From Zavarzinia aquatilis (lineage in GTDB: Bacteria > Pseudomonadota > Alphaproteobacteria > Zavarziniales > Zavarziniaceae): DNA of 64,000 nt. The notes beneath the pieces were generated by a model. It did not search any database. It was not told the DNA's origin and saw nothing but the letters and a program-made list of their open reading frames with translations. Made by a program: the position numbers and the translations under genes. Position 1 is the stretch's first letter, and each line of letters starts with the position of its first letter. This document shows positions 41,561-51,680 of the stretch, one piece after another. Location of the stretch: the NCBI RefSeq assembly GCF_003173035.1, contig NZ_QGLE01000015.1, positions 1 through 64,000 of the forward strand, in the 5' to 3' direction.

Positions 41561-42307
41561 TCAGCCCCGGCCGATGAAGGGCATCCGCGTCGCCGCGATG
41601 GTCAGGAAGGATATGTCCGCTTCCGTCGGCTGGCCGGCCATGAACACCACCGCCTCGGCGGCGCGGGCGACATCCATCAAGGGCTCGGGCTTGATGCTGC
41701 CGTCGGCCTGGGGCATCCCCACCGCCATCTGGCCGGTCATGCCGGTCGCGGCATTGCCGATGTCGATCTGGCCGCAGGTGATGCCGAAAGGCCGGCCGTC
41801 GAGCGAGATGGACTTGGTCAGGCCGGTGATCGCGTGTTTGGTCGCGGTATAAGCGGCCGAGAAGGGCCGCGGATGATGGGCCGAGATCGAGCCGTTGTTG
41901 ATGATGCGCCCGCCTTGCGGGGCCTGCGCCTTCATCACCCGGAAGGCCTCGGCGGCGCAGAGGAAGGAGCCGGTCAGATTGACCTCGACCAGCGCCCGCC
42001 AGGCCGCGACATCGACGAGGTCGACGCTGCCGCCGGCACCGAAAATGCCGGCATTGTTGAAGAGGACATCGACCCGCCCGAAGCGATTGACCGCCGCCTT
42101 GAACAGGGCCGCGACCTGCGCCTCGTCGGTGACATCGGTCGGGACGGTCAGGCCGCGGGCCGGGTCTGCCAGCAGCGCCCGGGTTTCCTCAAGCGGCCCC
42201 ACCCGCCGCCCGGAGAGGACAACGGCGTCGCCCTTCGCGGCGAAGGCCAGCGCGGTCGCCCGGCCGATGCCGGAGCCAGCCCCGGTGATCACGACGGTAC
42301 GGGTCAT
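41561..42307 (-). CDS. Short-chain dehydrogenase/reductase
   Basis: 248-residue NAD(P)-dependent oxidoreductase. Cofactor loop [17 protein letters not shown], catalytic Ser in [12 protein letters not shown] and Tyr-x3-Lys in [12 protein letters not shown] at the end of beta-2 favours NADP. ATG 42307 follows AAAGGAT. It is convergent with the glycosyltransferase and lies downstream of mdh with a terminator hairpin between. Substrate unknown. Confidence 0.92.
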   Translation of the reverse strand: MTRTVVITGAGSGIGRATALAFAAKGDAVVLSGRRVGPLEETRALLADPARGLTVPTDVTDEAQVAALFKAAVNRFGRVDVLFNNAGIFGAGGSVDLVDVAAWRALVEVNLTGSFLCAAEAFRVMKAQAPQGGRIINNGSISAHHPRPFSAAYTATKHAITGLTKSISLDGRPFGITCGQIDIGNAATGMTGQMAVGMPQADGSIKPEPLMDVARAAEAVVFMAGQPTEADISFLTIAATRMPFIGRG

Positions 42308-42401
42308 GCGGATGATCCTTTCGCTGCGTCTTCGATGAGAGAATGCGGCGCAGCGGGGCGGCCAACAACCCGCTCTCGGTGCGAGAGATGCCGGCACGGT
42401 G

Positions 42402-42430
42402 CGGGCCGGGGGCGCCTGTCCCCCGGCCCG
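42402..42430 (-). terminator. Hairpin terminator downstream of mdh
   Basis: Perfect 11-bp GC stem (CGGGCCGGGGG at 42402-42412 and its complement at 42420-42430) with a 7-base loop, starting 9 bases after the mdh stop. It has no long T run, so a Rho-assisted or weak intrinsic terminator is possible. Confidence 0.5.
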
Positions 42431-42438
42431 TCTCTGTC

Positions 42439-43422
<984 letters not shown>

Positions 43423-43630
43423 CTTGGATCTCCAGGACACGGGGAAAGGAGAGGCTGCCGCCCCTCGCGAAAACGAAGCATCAGGCAGCACAACTGGCGC
43501 GGTTTCGCAACACTCAATTGCCCGATCGAGCAATGACCTTTGCCGCGTTGCGCTAAATCTCTCCGCGCTGCATCCTGTCGGCGGGGAAGGAATCCCCTGC
43601 GTAAGGCAGATGGACGGGAAACAGGCGACG

Positions 43631-44335
43631 ATGAGCAAAAAGGTCTACCCGGACGCGGTGACGGCCCTTGCGGGGCTTCTGCGCGACGACATGGTGATCA
43701 TGGCGGGGGGCTTTGGCCTCTGCGGCATTCCCGAGAACCTGATCGAGGGCATCCGCCTGTCGGGCGTGAAGGGCCTCACCTTCATCTCGAACAACGCGGG
43801 CGTCGACGGTTTCGGCCTCGGCGTGCTGCTCGAGACCAAGTCGGTCAGGAAGATGATCAGTTCTTACGTCGGCGAGAACAAGCTGTTCGCCCAGCAGTAT
43901 CTCTCGGGCGCGCTCGAGCTCGAGTTCAACCCGCAGGGCACGCTCGCCGAGCGCATCCGCGCCGGCGGCGCCGGCATCCCCGCCTTCTTCACCAAGACCG
44001 GCGTCGGCACCCTGGTCGCCGAGGGCAAGGAGCTGCGCGAATTCAACGGCGAGACCTATGTCATGGAGACCGGCCTCGTCGCCGATCTCTCCATCGTCAA
44101 GGCCTATTGCGGCGATACCGCCGGCAATCTCGTCTACCGGAAGACCGCGCGCAACTTCAACCCGATGATGGCGACCGCCGGCAAGGTCACCGTCGCCGAG
44201 GTCGAGAATCTGGTCGAGCCCGGCAGCATCGACCCCGACCACATCCACACGCCCGGCATCTTCGTCCAGCGCATCATCAAGGGCCCGGCCTACGAGAAGC
44301 GTATCGAGCAGCGCACCACCCGGAAGAAGATCTGA
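43631..44335 (+). CDS. scoA: 3-oxoacid CoA-transferase subunit A
   Basis: Subunit A of succinyl-CoA:3-ketoacid CoA-transferase, which activates acetoacetate. 234 residues from ATG 43631. [20 protein letters not shown] holds the CoA-binding GxGxxG-like motif; [34 protein letters not shown] and [19 protein letters not shown] follow the family closely. It precedes scoB by 11 bases. It diverges from mdh. Confidence 0.94.
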   Translation: MSKKVYPDAVTALAGLLRDDMVIMAGGFGLCGIPENLIEGIRLSGVKGLTFISNNAGVDGFGLGVLLETKSVRKMISSYVGENKLFAQQYLSGALELEFNPQGTLAERIRAGGAGIPAFFTKTGVGTLVAEGKELREFNGETYVMETGLVADLSIVKAYCGDTAGNLVYRKTARNFNPMMATAGKVTVAEVENLVEPGSIDPDHIHTPGIFVQRIIKGPAYEKRIEQRTTRKKI

Positions 44336-44346
44336 GGAGACCGCCC

Positions 44347-44988
44347 ATGGCCTGGACCCGTGAACAGATGGCCGCCCGCGCCGCCAAGGAGCTGCAGGAC
44401 GGTTTCTATGTGAACCTCGGCATCGGCATTCCGACGCTGGTCGCCAACTACATCCCCGACGGCGTGCATGTCACCCTGCAGTCCGAGAACGGCATGCTCG
44501 GCATGGGGCCCTTCCCCTTCGAGGGCGAGGAAGACCCGGACCTGATCAATGCCGGCAAGCAGACCATCACCGAGCTGCCGGACAGCTCCTTCTTCTCCTC
44601 GGCCGACAGTTTCGCGATGATCCGCGGCGGCCATATCGACCTCTCCATCCTCGGCGCCATGCAGGTCGCCGAGAACGGCGATCTCGCCAACTGGATGATC
44701 CCGGGCAAGATGGTCAAGGGCATGGGCGGCGCCATGGACCTGGTCGCCGGGGTGAAGAAGGTCGTCGTCGTCATGGAACATGTCGCCGGCAACAGCCCGA
44801 AACTGCTGAAGGCCTGCAACCTGCCCCTGACCGGCACCAAAGTCGTCGACATGGTCGTGACCGACCTCGGCGTGTTCAGGATCGACAAGCAGGGCGGCAC
44901 CGGCCTTACCCTCATCGAACTCGCCGAGGGCGTCACCCTCGACGAAATCACCTCGAAGACCGAAGCCGCCTTCGACGTCGACCTGTAA
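44347..44988 (+). CDS. scoB: 3-oxoacid CoA-transferase subunit B
   Basis: Catalytic subunit B. 213 residues. [17 protein letters not shown] is followed by [14 protein letters not shown], where the Glu of SENG forms the CoA thioester. [20 protein letters not shown] and [20 protein letters not shown] complete the fold. ATG follows GGAGA at the scoA stop. A hairpin terminator follows at 45001. Confidence 0.95.
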   Translation: MAWTREQMAARAAKELQDGFYVNLGIGIPTLVANYIPDGVHVTLQSENGMLGMGPFPFEGEEDPDLINAGKQTITELPDSSFFSSADSFAMIRGGHIDLSILGAMQVAENGDLANWMIPGKMVKGMGGAMDLVAGVKKVVVVMEHVAGNSPKLLKACNLPLTGTKVVDMVVTDLGVFRIDKQGGTGLTLIELAEGVTLDEITSKTEAAFDVDL

Positions 44989-45000
44989 ACGAACGAAAGA

Positions 45001-45022
45001 CCCGCCCTCGACCAAGGGCGGG
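45001..45022 (+). terminator. Terminator after scoAB
   Basis: Perfect 8-bp stem CCCGCCCT/AGGGCGGG with a 6-base loop, followed by TTGCTCTG; 12 bases after the scoB stop. Confidence 0.65.
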
Positions 45023-45105
45023 TTGCTCTGCCCGGGCAGCCGTCCTACATCTTTCCCAAGGACAAGATGAACGGGGACCACCCCGCATCCAGGAAGGCGA
45101 GACCC

Positions 45106-45846
45106 GTGCAGATTGCGTTCCTTACCGACATCCACAGCAACCGCGAGGCCCTGACCGCGGTGCTGGCCCATGCGCGGGCGCGGGGCGCGCAGCGTTTCGT
45201 GCTGCTGGGCGATTACGTCGGCTATGGGCCCGACCCGGAATGGACCATCGAGACCATCGCCGGCCTCGTCGCCGAAGGCGCCATCGCCATCCGCGGCAAT
45301 CACGACGAGGCCGCTGTAGGCGGCGTGAACGGCATGAACTCCAACGCCGCCCAGGCCATCGACTGGACCAGCCGCCAGCTCTCCAAGGCGTCTCTCGACT
45401 TTCTCTCGAAACTGCCGTTGTCGGTGATCGACGACGACCGGCTTTATGTCCATGCCGATGCCTCGGCGCCGCACCGCTGGCTCTATGTCGTCGACGGCGA
45501 GGCCGCGCGCCATAGTCTCGAAGCGGCGGAGACCCGCCTCGTCTTCTCGGGTCATGTCCATGTCCCGGCGATCTATGGCCTCTCGAACATCGGCAAGCTG
45601 ACCCCGTTCCGGCCGCAGCCGGGCATCGCCATTCCGCTGCTGGCGCAGCGCCGCTGGCTCGCGCTGATCGGCTCGGTCGGGCAGCCGCGTGACGGCGATC
45701 CGGCCGCCGGCTATGCCCTCTATAACGACTACAGCGCCGAGATCGTGTTCCACCGCGTGCCCTACGACGTCGAGACGACGGCGCAGAAGATCAGGGCCGC
45801 CGGCCTGCCGGCCGGCCTCGCCAGCCGCCTGTTCGCCGGGCACTGA
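45106..45846 (+). CDS. Calcineurin-like metallophosphoesterase
   Basis: Phosphatase or phosphodiesterase, 246 residues from GTG 45106, where the conserved core begins (MQIAFLTDIHSNREALTAV). ATG 45067 with AAGGA upstream would add 13 residues. Metal motifs in order: DIHSN, LGDYVGYGPDP, IRGNHDEAA and FSGHVHVP. The stop is 6 bases before a Ser/Thr kinase, so the two are almost certainly cotranscribed. PP-loop-like features are absent. The pairing suggests that it may counteract the kinase, but nucleotide or other phosphoesters are equally possible from sequence. Confidence 0.88.
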   Translation: MQIAFLTDIHSNREALTAVLAHARARGAQRFVLLGDYVGYGPDPEWTIETIAGLVAEGAIAIRGNHDEAAVGGVNGMNSNAAQAIDWTSRQLSKASLDFLSKLPLSVIDDDRLYVHADASAPHRWLYVVDGEAARHSLEAAETRLVFSGHVHVPAIYGLSNIGKLTPFRPQPGIAIPLLAQRRWLALIGSVGQPRDGDPAAGYALYNDYSAEIVFHRVPYDVETTAQKIRAAGLPAGLASRLFAGH

Positions 45847-45852
45847 ACCATC

Positions 45853-47256
45853 GTGGCGGCGCCGCGGATCAGCCCCGGCAGCGTCATCGACGGCTTCACC
45901 GTCGATTCGCAGGTCCATCGGGGCGGCATGGCCACCATCTGGGCCGTGAAGAAGCCCGGCATCGACACCCCGTTGATCATGAAGGTGCCGCGCCTCGCCG
46001 AGGGCGAGGACCCGGCGACCATCGTCGGCTTCGAAATGGAGCAGATGATCCTGCCCCGGCTGTCGGGGCCGCATGTGCCGAAATTCGTCGCTGCCGGCGA
46101 TTTCCGCACCCTGCCCTACATCGTCATGGAGTGGATCGAGGGCAAGAGCCTGCACACCCGCCTGCCCGATCTGCCCCTGCCCCCGGCGGAGGTGGCCGAC
46201 ATCGGCGCCCGCGTCGCCACCGCCCTCGACGCGCTGCACCGTCAGCAGGTCGTGCATCTCGACGTAAAGCCGTCCAACGTCATGGTGCGGCCGTCGGGCG
46301 AGATGGCCTTGATCGACTTCGGCCTGTCGCATCATCTGCTGCTGCCCGACCTGCTCGACGAGGAATTCCGCCTGCCCTATGGCACCGCGCCCTATATGGC
46401 GCCGGAACAGGTGCTGGGACAGCGATCGGAGCCGCGCAGCGATCTCTTCGCCCTCGGCTCGCTGATGTATTTCTTCGTCACCGGCACGCGGCCCTTCGGC
46501 GATCCCCAGACCCTGAAGGGCCTCAAGAAGCGCCTGTGGCGCGACCCGCCGCCGCCGCGCAAGCTGCGCCCCGAGTGTCCGCCCTGGCTGCAGGAGATCA
46601 TCCTGCGCTGCCTCGAGGTCGATCCCGCCCAGCGCCATCCGACCGCGGCCCAGCTCGCCCTCGACCTGCGGACGCCGGGTCAGGTGTCGCTGACCGCCCG
46701 GTCGGAGCGCATGACGCAGGACGGCTTCATCGCCGCCTTCAAGCGGCGCATGGACCTCGACCATATTCTCGTCATCGACAAGGGGCCGGCGCCGGGCGAT
46801 GCCCCGATCATCATGGCCGCGGTCGATTTCAACACCCTGGGCGATGCCGCGGCCGAGGCCATGCGGGCGACCATCCGCCAGCTGATGATCGCCATGCCGC
46901 GCGCCCGCCTTGCCTGCGTCAACGTGCTGAAGCTGCGCCGCATCGGCATTGATTCCACCCTCGACGACGAGGGCGAGCACAAGCACCTGCAGCGCCTGAT
47001 CGAGCTGCGCCACTGGGCCCGGCCGCTGGAATTGCCCGACGGCAGCGTGACCTTCCATGTGCTCGAGGCGACCTCGCCCGCCGACGCCATCCTCGACTAC
47101 GCCCGCGCCAACCATATCGACCATATCGTCATGGGCGCGCGCGAGCGTTCGGCCATGCGCAGCCTGCTCGGCTCGGTCTCGGGCGAGGTCGCGGCCGAGG
47201 CGCCCTGCACGGTGACCGTGGTTCGGGTCCGGGCGGAGGACGGCGCGGCGCCATAA
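45853..47256 (+). CDS. Ser/Thr protein kinase with C-terminal universal-stress domain
   Basis: 467 residues, GTG start 6 bases after the phosphoesterase. Eukaryote-type kinase domain about 14-285: glycine loop VHRGGMATIW, Lys44 (LIMKVPRL), Asp137-x-Lys139 (VVHLDVKPSN, with HLD in place of HRD), Asp155 (LIDFGLS) and MAPEQ. All catalytic residues are present. Residues about 310-462 form a universal-stress-protein fold with the ATP-loop MGARERSAMRSLLGSV. There is no transmembrane segment, so it is soluble, unlike PknB. The USP part probably binds nucleotide as a sensor; this is inference. No PASTA repeats. Confidence 0.92.
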   Translation: MAAPRISPGSVIDGFTVDSQVHRGGMATIWAVKKPGIDTPLIMKVPRLAEGEDPATIVGFEMEQMILPRLSGPHVPKFVAAGDFRTLPYIVMEWIEGKSLHTRLPDLPLPPAEVADIGARVATALDALHRQQVVHLDVKPSNVMVRPSGEMALIDFGLSHHLLLPDLLDEEFRLPYGTAPYMAPEQVLGQRSEPRSDLFALGSLMYFFVTGTRPFGDPQTLKGLKKRLWRDPPPPRKLRPECPPWLQEIILRCLEVDPAQRHPTAAQLALDLRTPGQVSLTARSERMTQDGFIAAFKRRMDLDHILVIDKGPAPGDAPIIMAAVDFNTLGDAAAEAMRATIRQLMIAMPRARLACVNVLKLRRIGIDSTLDDEGEHKHLQRLIELRHWARPLELPDGSVTFHVLEATSPADAILDYARANHIDHIVMGARERSAMRSLLGSVSGEVAAEAPCTVTVVRVRAEDGAAP

Positions 47257-47277
47257 TTACTGTATTTTTACGTACAA

Positions 47278-47283
47278 TATAAT
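47278..47283 (+). promoter_or_regulatory. Possible -10 element of the dioxygenase gene
   Basis: A perfect TATAAT in an unusually AT-rich stretch (47250-47300) after the kinase gene. A near-palindrome TGTA...TACA lies at 47261-47276. The -35 (about 47255) is poor. The start codon is 94 bp downstream. Confidence 0.3.
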
Positions 47284-47376
47284 TTTCAACATCACAAATA
47301 TACGGATTGACGCAAATCATTCCGCCGGACTGTGGTTCATGCTGCCCTGAAGTCATTGCCGATGACCGAGGACATC

Positions 47377-48291
47377 ATGAGTTTTTACCGCGACCTCAAC
47401 GACAAGCCGGCGCTGGAAGCCTGGAACAGTGCCGCCCACGCGCCCTTCGAGCATCTGACCGTGGAGCGCCTGTCGCCCACCATCGGCGCGAGGATCACCG
47501 GGATCGACCTGCGCCAGCCGCTGACCGGCGCGCAGGTGGCGGAGCTGCGCCGGGCCCTGCATGAATTCCTGGTGGTGGCACTGCCCGGCCAGCCGCTGTC
47601 CGCCGAGCAGCACAAGACCCTGGGCCGCCATTTCGGCACGTTGCACAGCCATCTGCTGGGCGCCAGCCGGGTGATCGCCGGGGGCGACTACGATCCCGAA
47701 ATCCTGTCCTGGCGCACCGGACCGCAGTCGCGCTTCACCGCGGGCGATGCCTGGCACGCCGATGTCTCCTGCGACCAGCATCCGATTCAGGTCTCGGCCC
47801 TGCGCCTGACCCGGCTGCCGGAGATCGGCGGCGGCGATACCGCCTTCGCCAATATGTATCTGGCTTACGAGACCCTGTCGGACCGGCTGAAGGCCCTGCT
47901 GACCGGCCTGACCGCGATCCACGACGGCGGCCACGCCTGGACCCAGGGCTATGGCTCGGCCCCGCAGGGCACCAATGCCTTCCCGGTGACGGAACACCCG
48001 GTGATCGCCCGCCATCCGGTGACCGGCCGGCCCTATCTCTATGTCAATCCGGCCTTCACCACCCATATCGTGCAGCTGCCCCGGCCGGAGAGCGATGCCC
48101 TGCTCGGCTTCCTCGCCCGCCATGTCGAGCGCAGCCTCGCCCTGCAGGTGCGGGTGCACTGGGAAAAGGACATGATCCTGCTGTGGGACAATTGGGCCGC
48201 CCAGCATCACGCGGTCTGGGATTATTTCCCCTATGAACGCTGGGGCGAGCGGGTCTCCGCCGTGCCCGACCACGGCCCCATCGCGGCCTGA
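47377..48291 (+). CDS. TauD/TfdA-family Fe(II)/2-oxoglutarate dioxygenase
   Basis: Oxygenase that uses 2-oxoglutarate and Fe(II), in this family on taurine, sulfonates, sulfate esters or 2,4-D. 304 residues from ATG 47377 (GAGG 5 bases before); ATG 47362 is possible. The iron ligands are His and Asp in WHADVSCDQ and the distal His in LLWDNWAAQHHAVWDY; the 2-oxoglutarate Arg is in YERWGERVSAV. GGGDTAFANMYLAYETL is the usual TauD segment. No transporter genes adjoin, so the substrate is open. It is convergent with the LysR gene. Confidence 0.92.
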   Translation: MSFYRDLNDKPALEAWNSAAHAPFEHLTVERLSPTIGARITGIDLRQPLTGAQVAELRRALHEFLVVALPGQPLSAEQHKTLGRHFGTLHSHLLGASRVIAGGDYDPEILSWRTGPQSRFTAGDAWHADVSCDQHPIQVSALRLTRLPEIGGGDTAFANMYLAYETLSDRLKALLTGLTAIHDGGHAWTQGYGSAPQGTNAFPVTEHPVIARHPVTGRPYLYVNPAFTTHIVQLPRPESDALLGFLARHVERSLALQVRVHWEKDMILLWDNWAAQHHAVWDYFPYERWGERVSAVPDHGPIAA

Positions 48292-48307
48292 AGCCGGCGC
48301 GCACCGT

Positions 48308-49156
48308 TCAGCCGGCGCGCAGGGGCGCCGTCGCCTCGACCAGCGCATCCATCACCGCGCGCACCCGCGGGCTTCGCCGCATGTCGGGATGCACGACGAG
48401 CCAGAGGTCGCGCGCCGCCTCCGGCCCGTCGCGCAGGCAGACGAGGTCCTCGCCCCCGGCGAGGACATGGGGCACCGCCGCGACCCCCATGCCGGCCCGC
48501 AGCGCCGCCAGCATGGCCGACAGATCGTTGGTCATCAGGCCGACGCCCGTGGCCCCGGCAAGCTCGCGCAGCCAGCGCTGCTGCGGCACGTCGGACAGTT
48601 CGCCATCATAACCGATGTAACGCCAGTCATCGCCCCGGGCGACATAATCGCGCCGGCCATAGAGACCATAGGTCAGGCGACCGACATGGCGGGCGACGAG
48701 GCCCTTGTCCTCCGGCCGGTAGAGGCGGAGCGACAGGTCGACCTCGCGCCGCGAAAGATTGCTGATCGCATTGGCGACCGACAGGTCGAGCACCAGCCCC
48801 GGATGACGGTCGAGCAGCGGGGCAAGGCGCGGCATCAGCCACTGGCTGGCGAAGGCCGGCGGCGCGCCGAGGCGCACCACGCCCCGGATCGCCTGACCGG
48901 CGCCGCCGGCCTGCCGCTCGAAGGCGAGCACCGCCTCCTCGACCGCGCCAAGGCGGACGGTCAGCGCCGCCCCTTCGTCGGTCAGGGCATAGCCCCGGGG
49001 CAGACGGTCGAACAGTTTGACGCCAAGGCGCGCCTCCAGCGCGGCGATGCGCCGGGCAACCGTGGTGTGATCGGTCTGCAGCACCCGCGCCGCCGCCGAC
49101 AGGCTGCCGACCCGCGCGAGGGCGGCGAAGAACCGCAGATCGTCCCAATTGCTCAT
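48308..49156 (-). CDS. LysR-family transcriptional regulator
   Basis: 282 residues. The N-terminal winged helix-turn-helix reads LRFFAALARVGSLSAAARVL, then TTVARRIAALEARLGVKLFDR; the rest is the ligand-binding domain. It is divergent from the quinone reductase, 98 bp away, so it is the likely regulator of the qor-pirin-reductase group. The intergenic region contains a small palindrome at 49186-49199. Confidence 0.93.
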   Translation of the reverse strand: MSNWDDLRFFAALARVGSLSAAARVLQTDHTTVARRIAALEARLGVKLFDRLPRGYALTDEGAALTVRLGAVEEAVLAFERQAGGAGQAIRGVVRLGAPPAFASQWLMPRLAPLLDRHPGLVLDLSVANAISNLSRREVDLSLRLYRPEDKGLVARHVGRLTYGLYGRRDYVARGDDWRYIGYDGELSDVPQQRWLRELAGATGVGLMTNDLSAMLAALRAGMGVAAVPHVLAGGEDLVCLRDGPEAARDLWLVVHPDMRRSPRVRAVMDALVEATAPLRAG

Positions 49157-49185
49157 CTGCGCAATTTCGCACAGATCATCCGCGA

Positions 49186-49199
49186 TATCACCGGATATT
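49186..49199. promoter_or_regulatory. Possible LysR-type operator
   Basis: ATATC, four bases, GATAT: a 14-bp symmetrical element that includes T-N11-A spacing, in the divergent region between the LysR gene and qor. Confidence 0.4.
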
Positions 49200-49254
49200 G
49201 CCCCATGATGCGAGCCATTAGCCTGCGCCTGTCTTTCGTCGACAGGAGCGTGCC

Positions 49255-50229
49255 GTGTCCCTTTCCGTCGCCCTCGCCGCCCATGGCGGTGCCGATGTCC
49301 TCCAGCTGCGGGAGGCCGACGTGCCGCCCCCCGGCCCGGGCGAGGTCCGCGTCCGTCAGGGGGCGGTCGGGGTCAATTTCGTCGACATCTATCACCGGCA
49401 GGGTCTTTATCCGGTGCCCGGCCTGCCCGCGGTGCCAGGGGTCGAGGGCGCGGGCGCGATCGAGGCGCTGGGGCCGGGGGTCGAGGGCTTGCACGTCGGC
49501 CAGCGTGTCGCCTATGCGGGCCTGCCCATCGGCGGCTATGCCGAGGTGCGGAATATGCCCGCCGGCCGGCTGATCCCCCTGCCCGCCACCGTCGGCACGG
49601 CCACCGCCGCCGCCGCCATGCTGCGCGGCATCACCGTGCACATGCTGCTGCACCGGGTGTTTCCGGTCGGGCCGGGGATCACCGTGCTCGTCCAGGCGGC
49701 GGCGGGCGGCGTCGGCCTCGTCCTCACCCAATGGGCCAAGAGCCTGGGTGCCCTTGTGATCGGCACCGTCGGCAGCGAGGACAAGGCGGAAATCGCCCTC
49801 GAACACGGCCTCGACCATGCGATCCTGTACCGGCGGCAGGATTTCGTCGCCGAGGCGCGCCGCCTGACCGGCGGAAAGGGCGTCGACGTCGCCTATGACG
49901 GCATCGGTGGCGAGACCCTGCTGCGGACCCTCGACGCCGTCGCCCCCTTCGGCACGATCGCCAGCATCGGCCAGGCCAGCGGCAGCCTGCCCGCCATCGA
50001 CGTCGCCGATCTCGGCCCGCGCCGCTCCCTCGCCCTTGCCCGGCCGAGCGTCTTTGCCTATGCCGCCGATCCTGCCTCCTACCGCGAGGCGGCGAGCGAT
50101 CTCTTCGACATGATCGAGGATGGCCTGCGCATCACCGTCGGGGCCGAATTTCCGCTGGCCGAGGCGGCGGCGGCACACCGCGCGCTGGAAGCCGGCCAGA
50201 CCACGGGCTCGATCCTGCTGCGACCGTGA
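49255..50229 (+). CDS. qor: NADPH:quinone reductase-like oxidoreductase
   Basis: 324 residues, GTG start. MDR-family fold without the zinc ligands: NFVDIYHRQGLYPVPGLPAVPGVEGAG (substrate side) and the NADPH loop VQAAAGGVGLVLTQWAK, with the NADP-type residues after GTVGSEDKAE. It reduces quinones or other enones with NADPH. It is the first gene of a group with pirin and an FMN reductase, both tied to quinone stress. Confidence 0.93.
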   Translation: MSLSVALAAHGGADVLQLREADVPPPGPGEVRVRQGAVGVNFVDIYHRQGLYPVPGLPAVPGVEGAGAIEALGPGVEGLHVGQRVAYAGLPIGGYAEVRNMPAGRLIPLPATVGTATAAAAMLRGITVHMLLHRVFPVGPGITVLVQAAAGGVGLVLTQWAKSLGALVIGTVGSEDKAEIALEHGLDHAILYRRQDFVAEARRLTGGKGVDVAYDGIGGETLLRTLDAVAPFGTIASIGQASGSLPAIDVADLGPRRSLALARPSVFAYAADPASYREAASDLFDMIEDGLRITVGAEFPLAEAAAAHRALEAGQTTGSILLRP

Positions 50230-50368
50230 ATGTAAGGGGCGAAGCCGATCATTGAACACGTCTTGGAAATAATTCCTTTCACGGGCGGCCATTTTTCACG
50301 ACCGGGAAAATGCCTACCTTCTGCCCATGACGGCCACCGGGGGTGGTCCACAACATGGGAGACGGACA

Positions 50369-51064
50369 ATGATCGAACTTCGCCCCTTCTCGGGTCTCGG
50401 CGCCGCCGATCACGGCTGGCTGCAGGCCAAGCATCATTTCGCCTTCGGCGATTATTTCGACCGCAGCCGCATGGGCTGGGGCAGCCTGCGGGTCTGGAAC
50501 GACGACACGATCGCGGCCCAGACCGGCTTCCCGCCCCATGGCCATGCCGACATGGAAATCATCACCTATGTCCGCAAGGGTGCGATCAGCCACAAGGACA
50601 GCCTGGGTAACGCCGGCCGCACCGAAGCGGGCGATGTGCAGGTGATGTCCGCCGGCTCCGGCATCCGCCATTCGGAATATAATCTCGAGGACGAGGACAC
50701 CCAGATCTTCCAGATCTGGATTCACCCGACCAGCCGCGGCGCGGCACCATCCTGGGGCGCCAAACCCTTCCCCAAGGACGACCGGGCCGGCCGCTTCGTT
50801 ACCCTCGCCAGCGGCTTCGGCGACGAGGACGCCCTGCCCATCCGCACCGACGCGCGGGTGCTGGGCGCGACCCTGAAGGCCGGCGAGAGCGCGACCTATG
50901 ACCTGACGCCCGAGCGCCACGCCTATCTGGTGCCGGCCCTCGGCAAGGTCGTGGTCGGCGATGTCACGGTGAACGCCCGCGATGGCGCCGCCATCACCGG
51001 CCTCGACCGCATCACGGTGACGGCGATCGAGGACGCGGAAGTGGTTCTGGTGGACGCGGCCTGA
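50369..51064 (+). CDS. Pirin-family protein (quercetin dioxygenase-like cupin)
   Basis: 231 residues, the standard length. Start at ATG 50369 after GGGAGACGG. Cupin motifs: WNDDTIAAQTGFPPHGHADMEI with the HGH metal ligands, TEAGDVQVMSAGSGIRHSEYN, and DTQIFQIWIHP. Some pirins have quercetinase activity, others act as redox-sensitive regulators. It follows qor by about 140 bp and precedes the FMN reductase by 60 bp. Confidence 0.94.
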   Translation: MIELRPFSGLGAADHGWLQAKHHFAFGDYFDRSRMGWGSLRVWNDDTIAAQTGFPPHGHADMEIITYVRKGAISHKDSLGNAGRTEAGDVQVMSAGSGIRHSEYNLEDEDTQIFQIWIHPTSRGAAPSWGAKPFPKDDRAGRFVTLASGFGDEDALPIRTDARVLGATLKAGESATYDLTPERHAYLVPALGKVVVGDVTVNARDGAAITGLDRITVTAIEDAEVVLVDAA

Positions 51065-51124
51065 CGGAACGGGAACCATGGCGCGGCGGATCGGCCGCCG
51101 CGCCGACTGAAGGGGGAATGAAGC

Positions 51125-51676
51125 ATGACCAAGATTCTCGCCATTTCCGGCAGCCTGCGCCGGGCATCGTTCAACACCGCCCTGGCCCGGGCCTTCGCCG
51201 CCCATGCCCCGGCGGGCACGACCGTCGAGGTCGCGACCCTGCACGGCATTCCGCTCTATGACGGCGACCTCGAGGCGGCGGAAGGGATTCCGCCGGCCGT
51301 GGCCGCCCTGGCGGCACAGATCGCGGCAGCGGACGGCCTGATCCTGTCGACGCCCGAATACAACAACGGGATGCCCGGCGTGTTCAAGAATGCCATCGAC
51401 TGGCTGTCGCGCGGCGGTGTCGCCGGCGGCAAGCTGTTCGCCGGAAAGCCGGTCGCCCTCGCGGGGGCCTCGCCCGGCGGCTTCGGCACCATCCTGTCGC
51501 AGGCCCATTGGCTGCAGGTTCTGCGCGCGCTGGGCATGAGGCACTGGTCGGAGGGGCGCCTGATGGTCTCCCGCGCCGGCAAGGTCTTCGATGGCGAAGG
51601 CGCCCTGCTGGACGGCGAGGTTGCCGCCCAGCTCGGCCCCTATGTGGCCGGCTTTACCGCCTTCATCGGCAAGTAA
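51125..51676 (+). CDS. NAD(P)H-dependent FMN reductase
   Basis: 183-residue flavodoxin-fold reductase. ILAISGSLRRASFNTALARA binds FMN phosphate; LSTPEYNNGMPGVFKNAIDWLSR is the signature; GASPGGFGTILSQAHWLQVLRAL completes the fold. Related proteins (ChrR, YieF) reduce quinones and chromate by two electrons. It ends the redox group; the next gene is convergent with 4 bp between stops. Confidence 0.94.
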   Translation: MTKILAISGSLRRASFNTALARAFAAHAPAGTTVEVATLHGIPLYDGDLEAAEGIPPAVAALAAQIAAADGLILSTPEYNNGMPGVFKNAIDWLSRGGVAGGKLFAGKPVALAGASPGGFGTILSQAHWLQVLRALGMRHWSEGRLMVSRAGKVFDGEGALLDGEVAAQLGPYVAGFTAFIGK

Positions 51677-51680
51677 CCCC

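Noticed and set aside
44290-47124. 944-residue minus frame opposite scoB, phosphoesterase and kinase
   Set aside because: Spans several well-supported genes in the opposite direction and has no family features.
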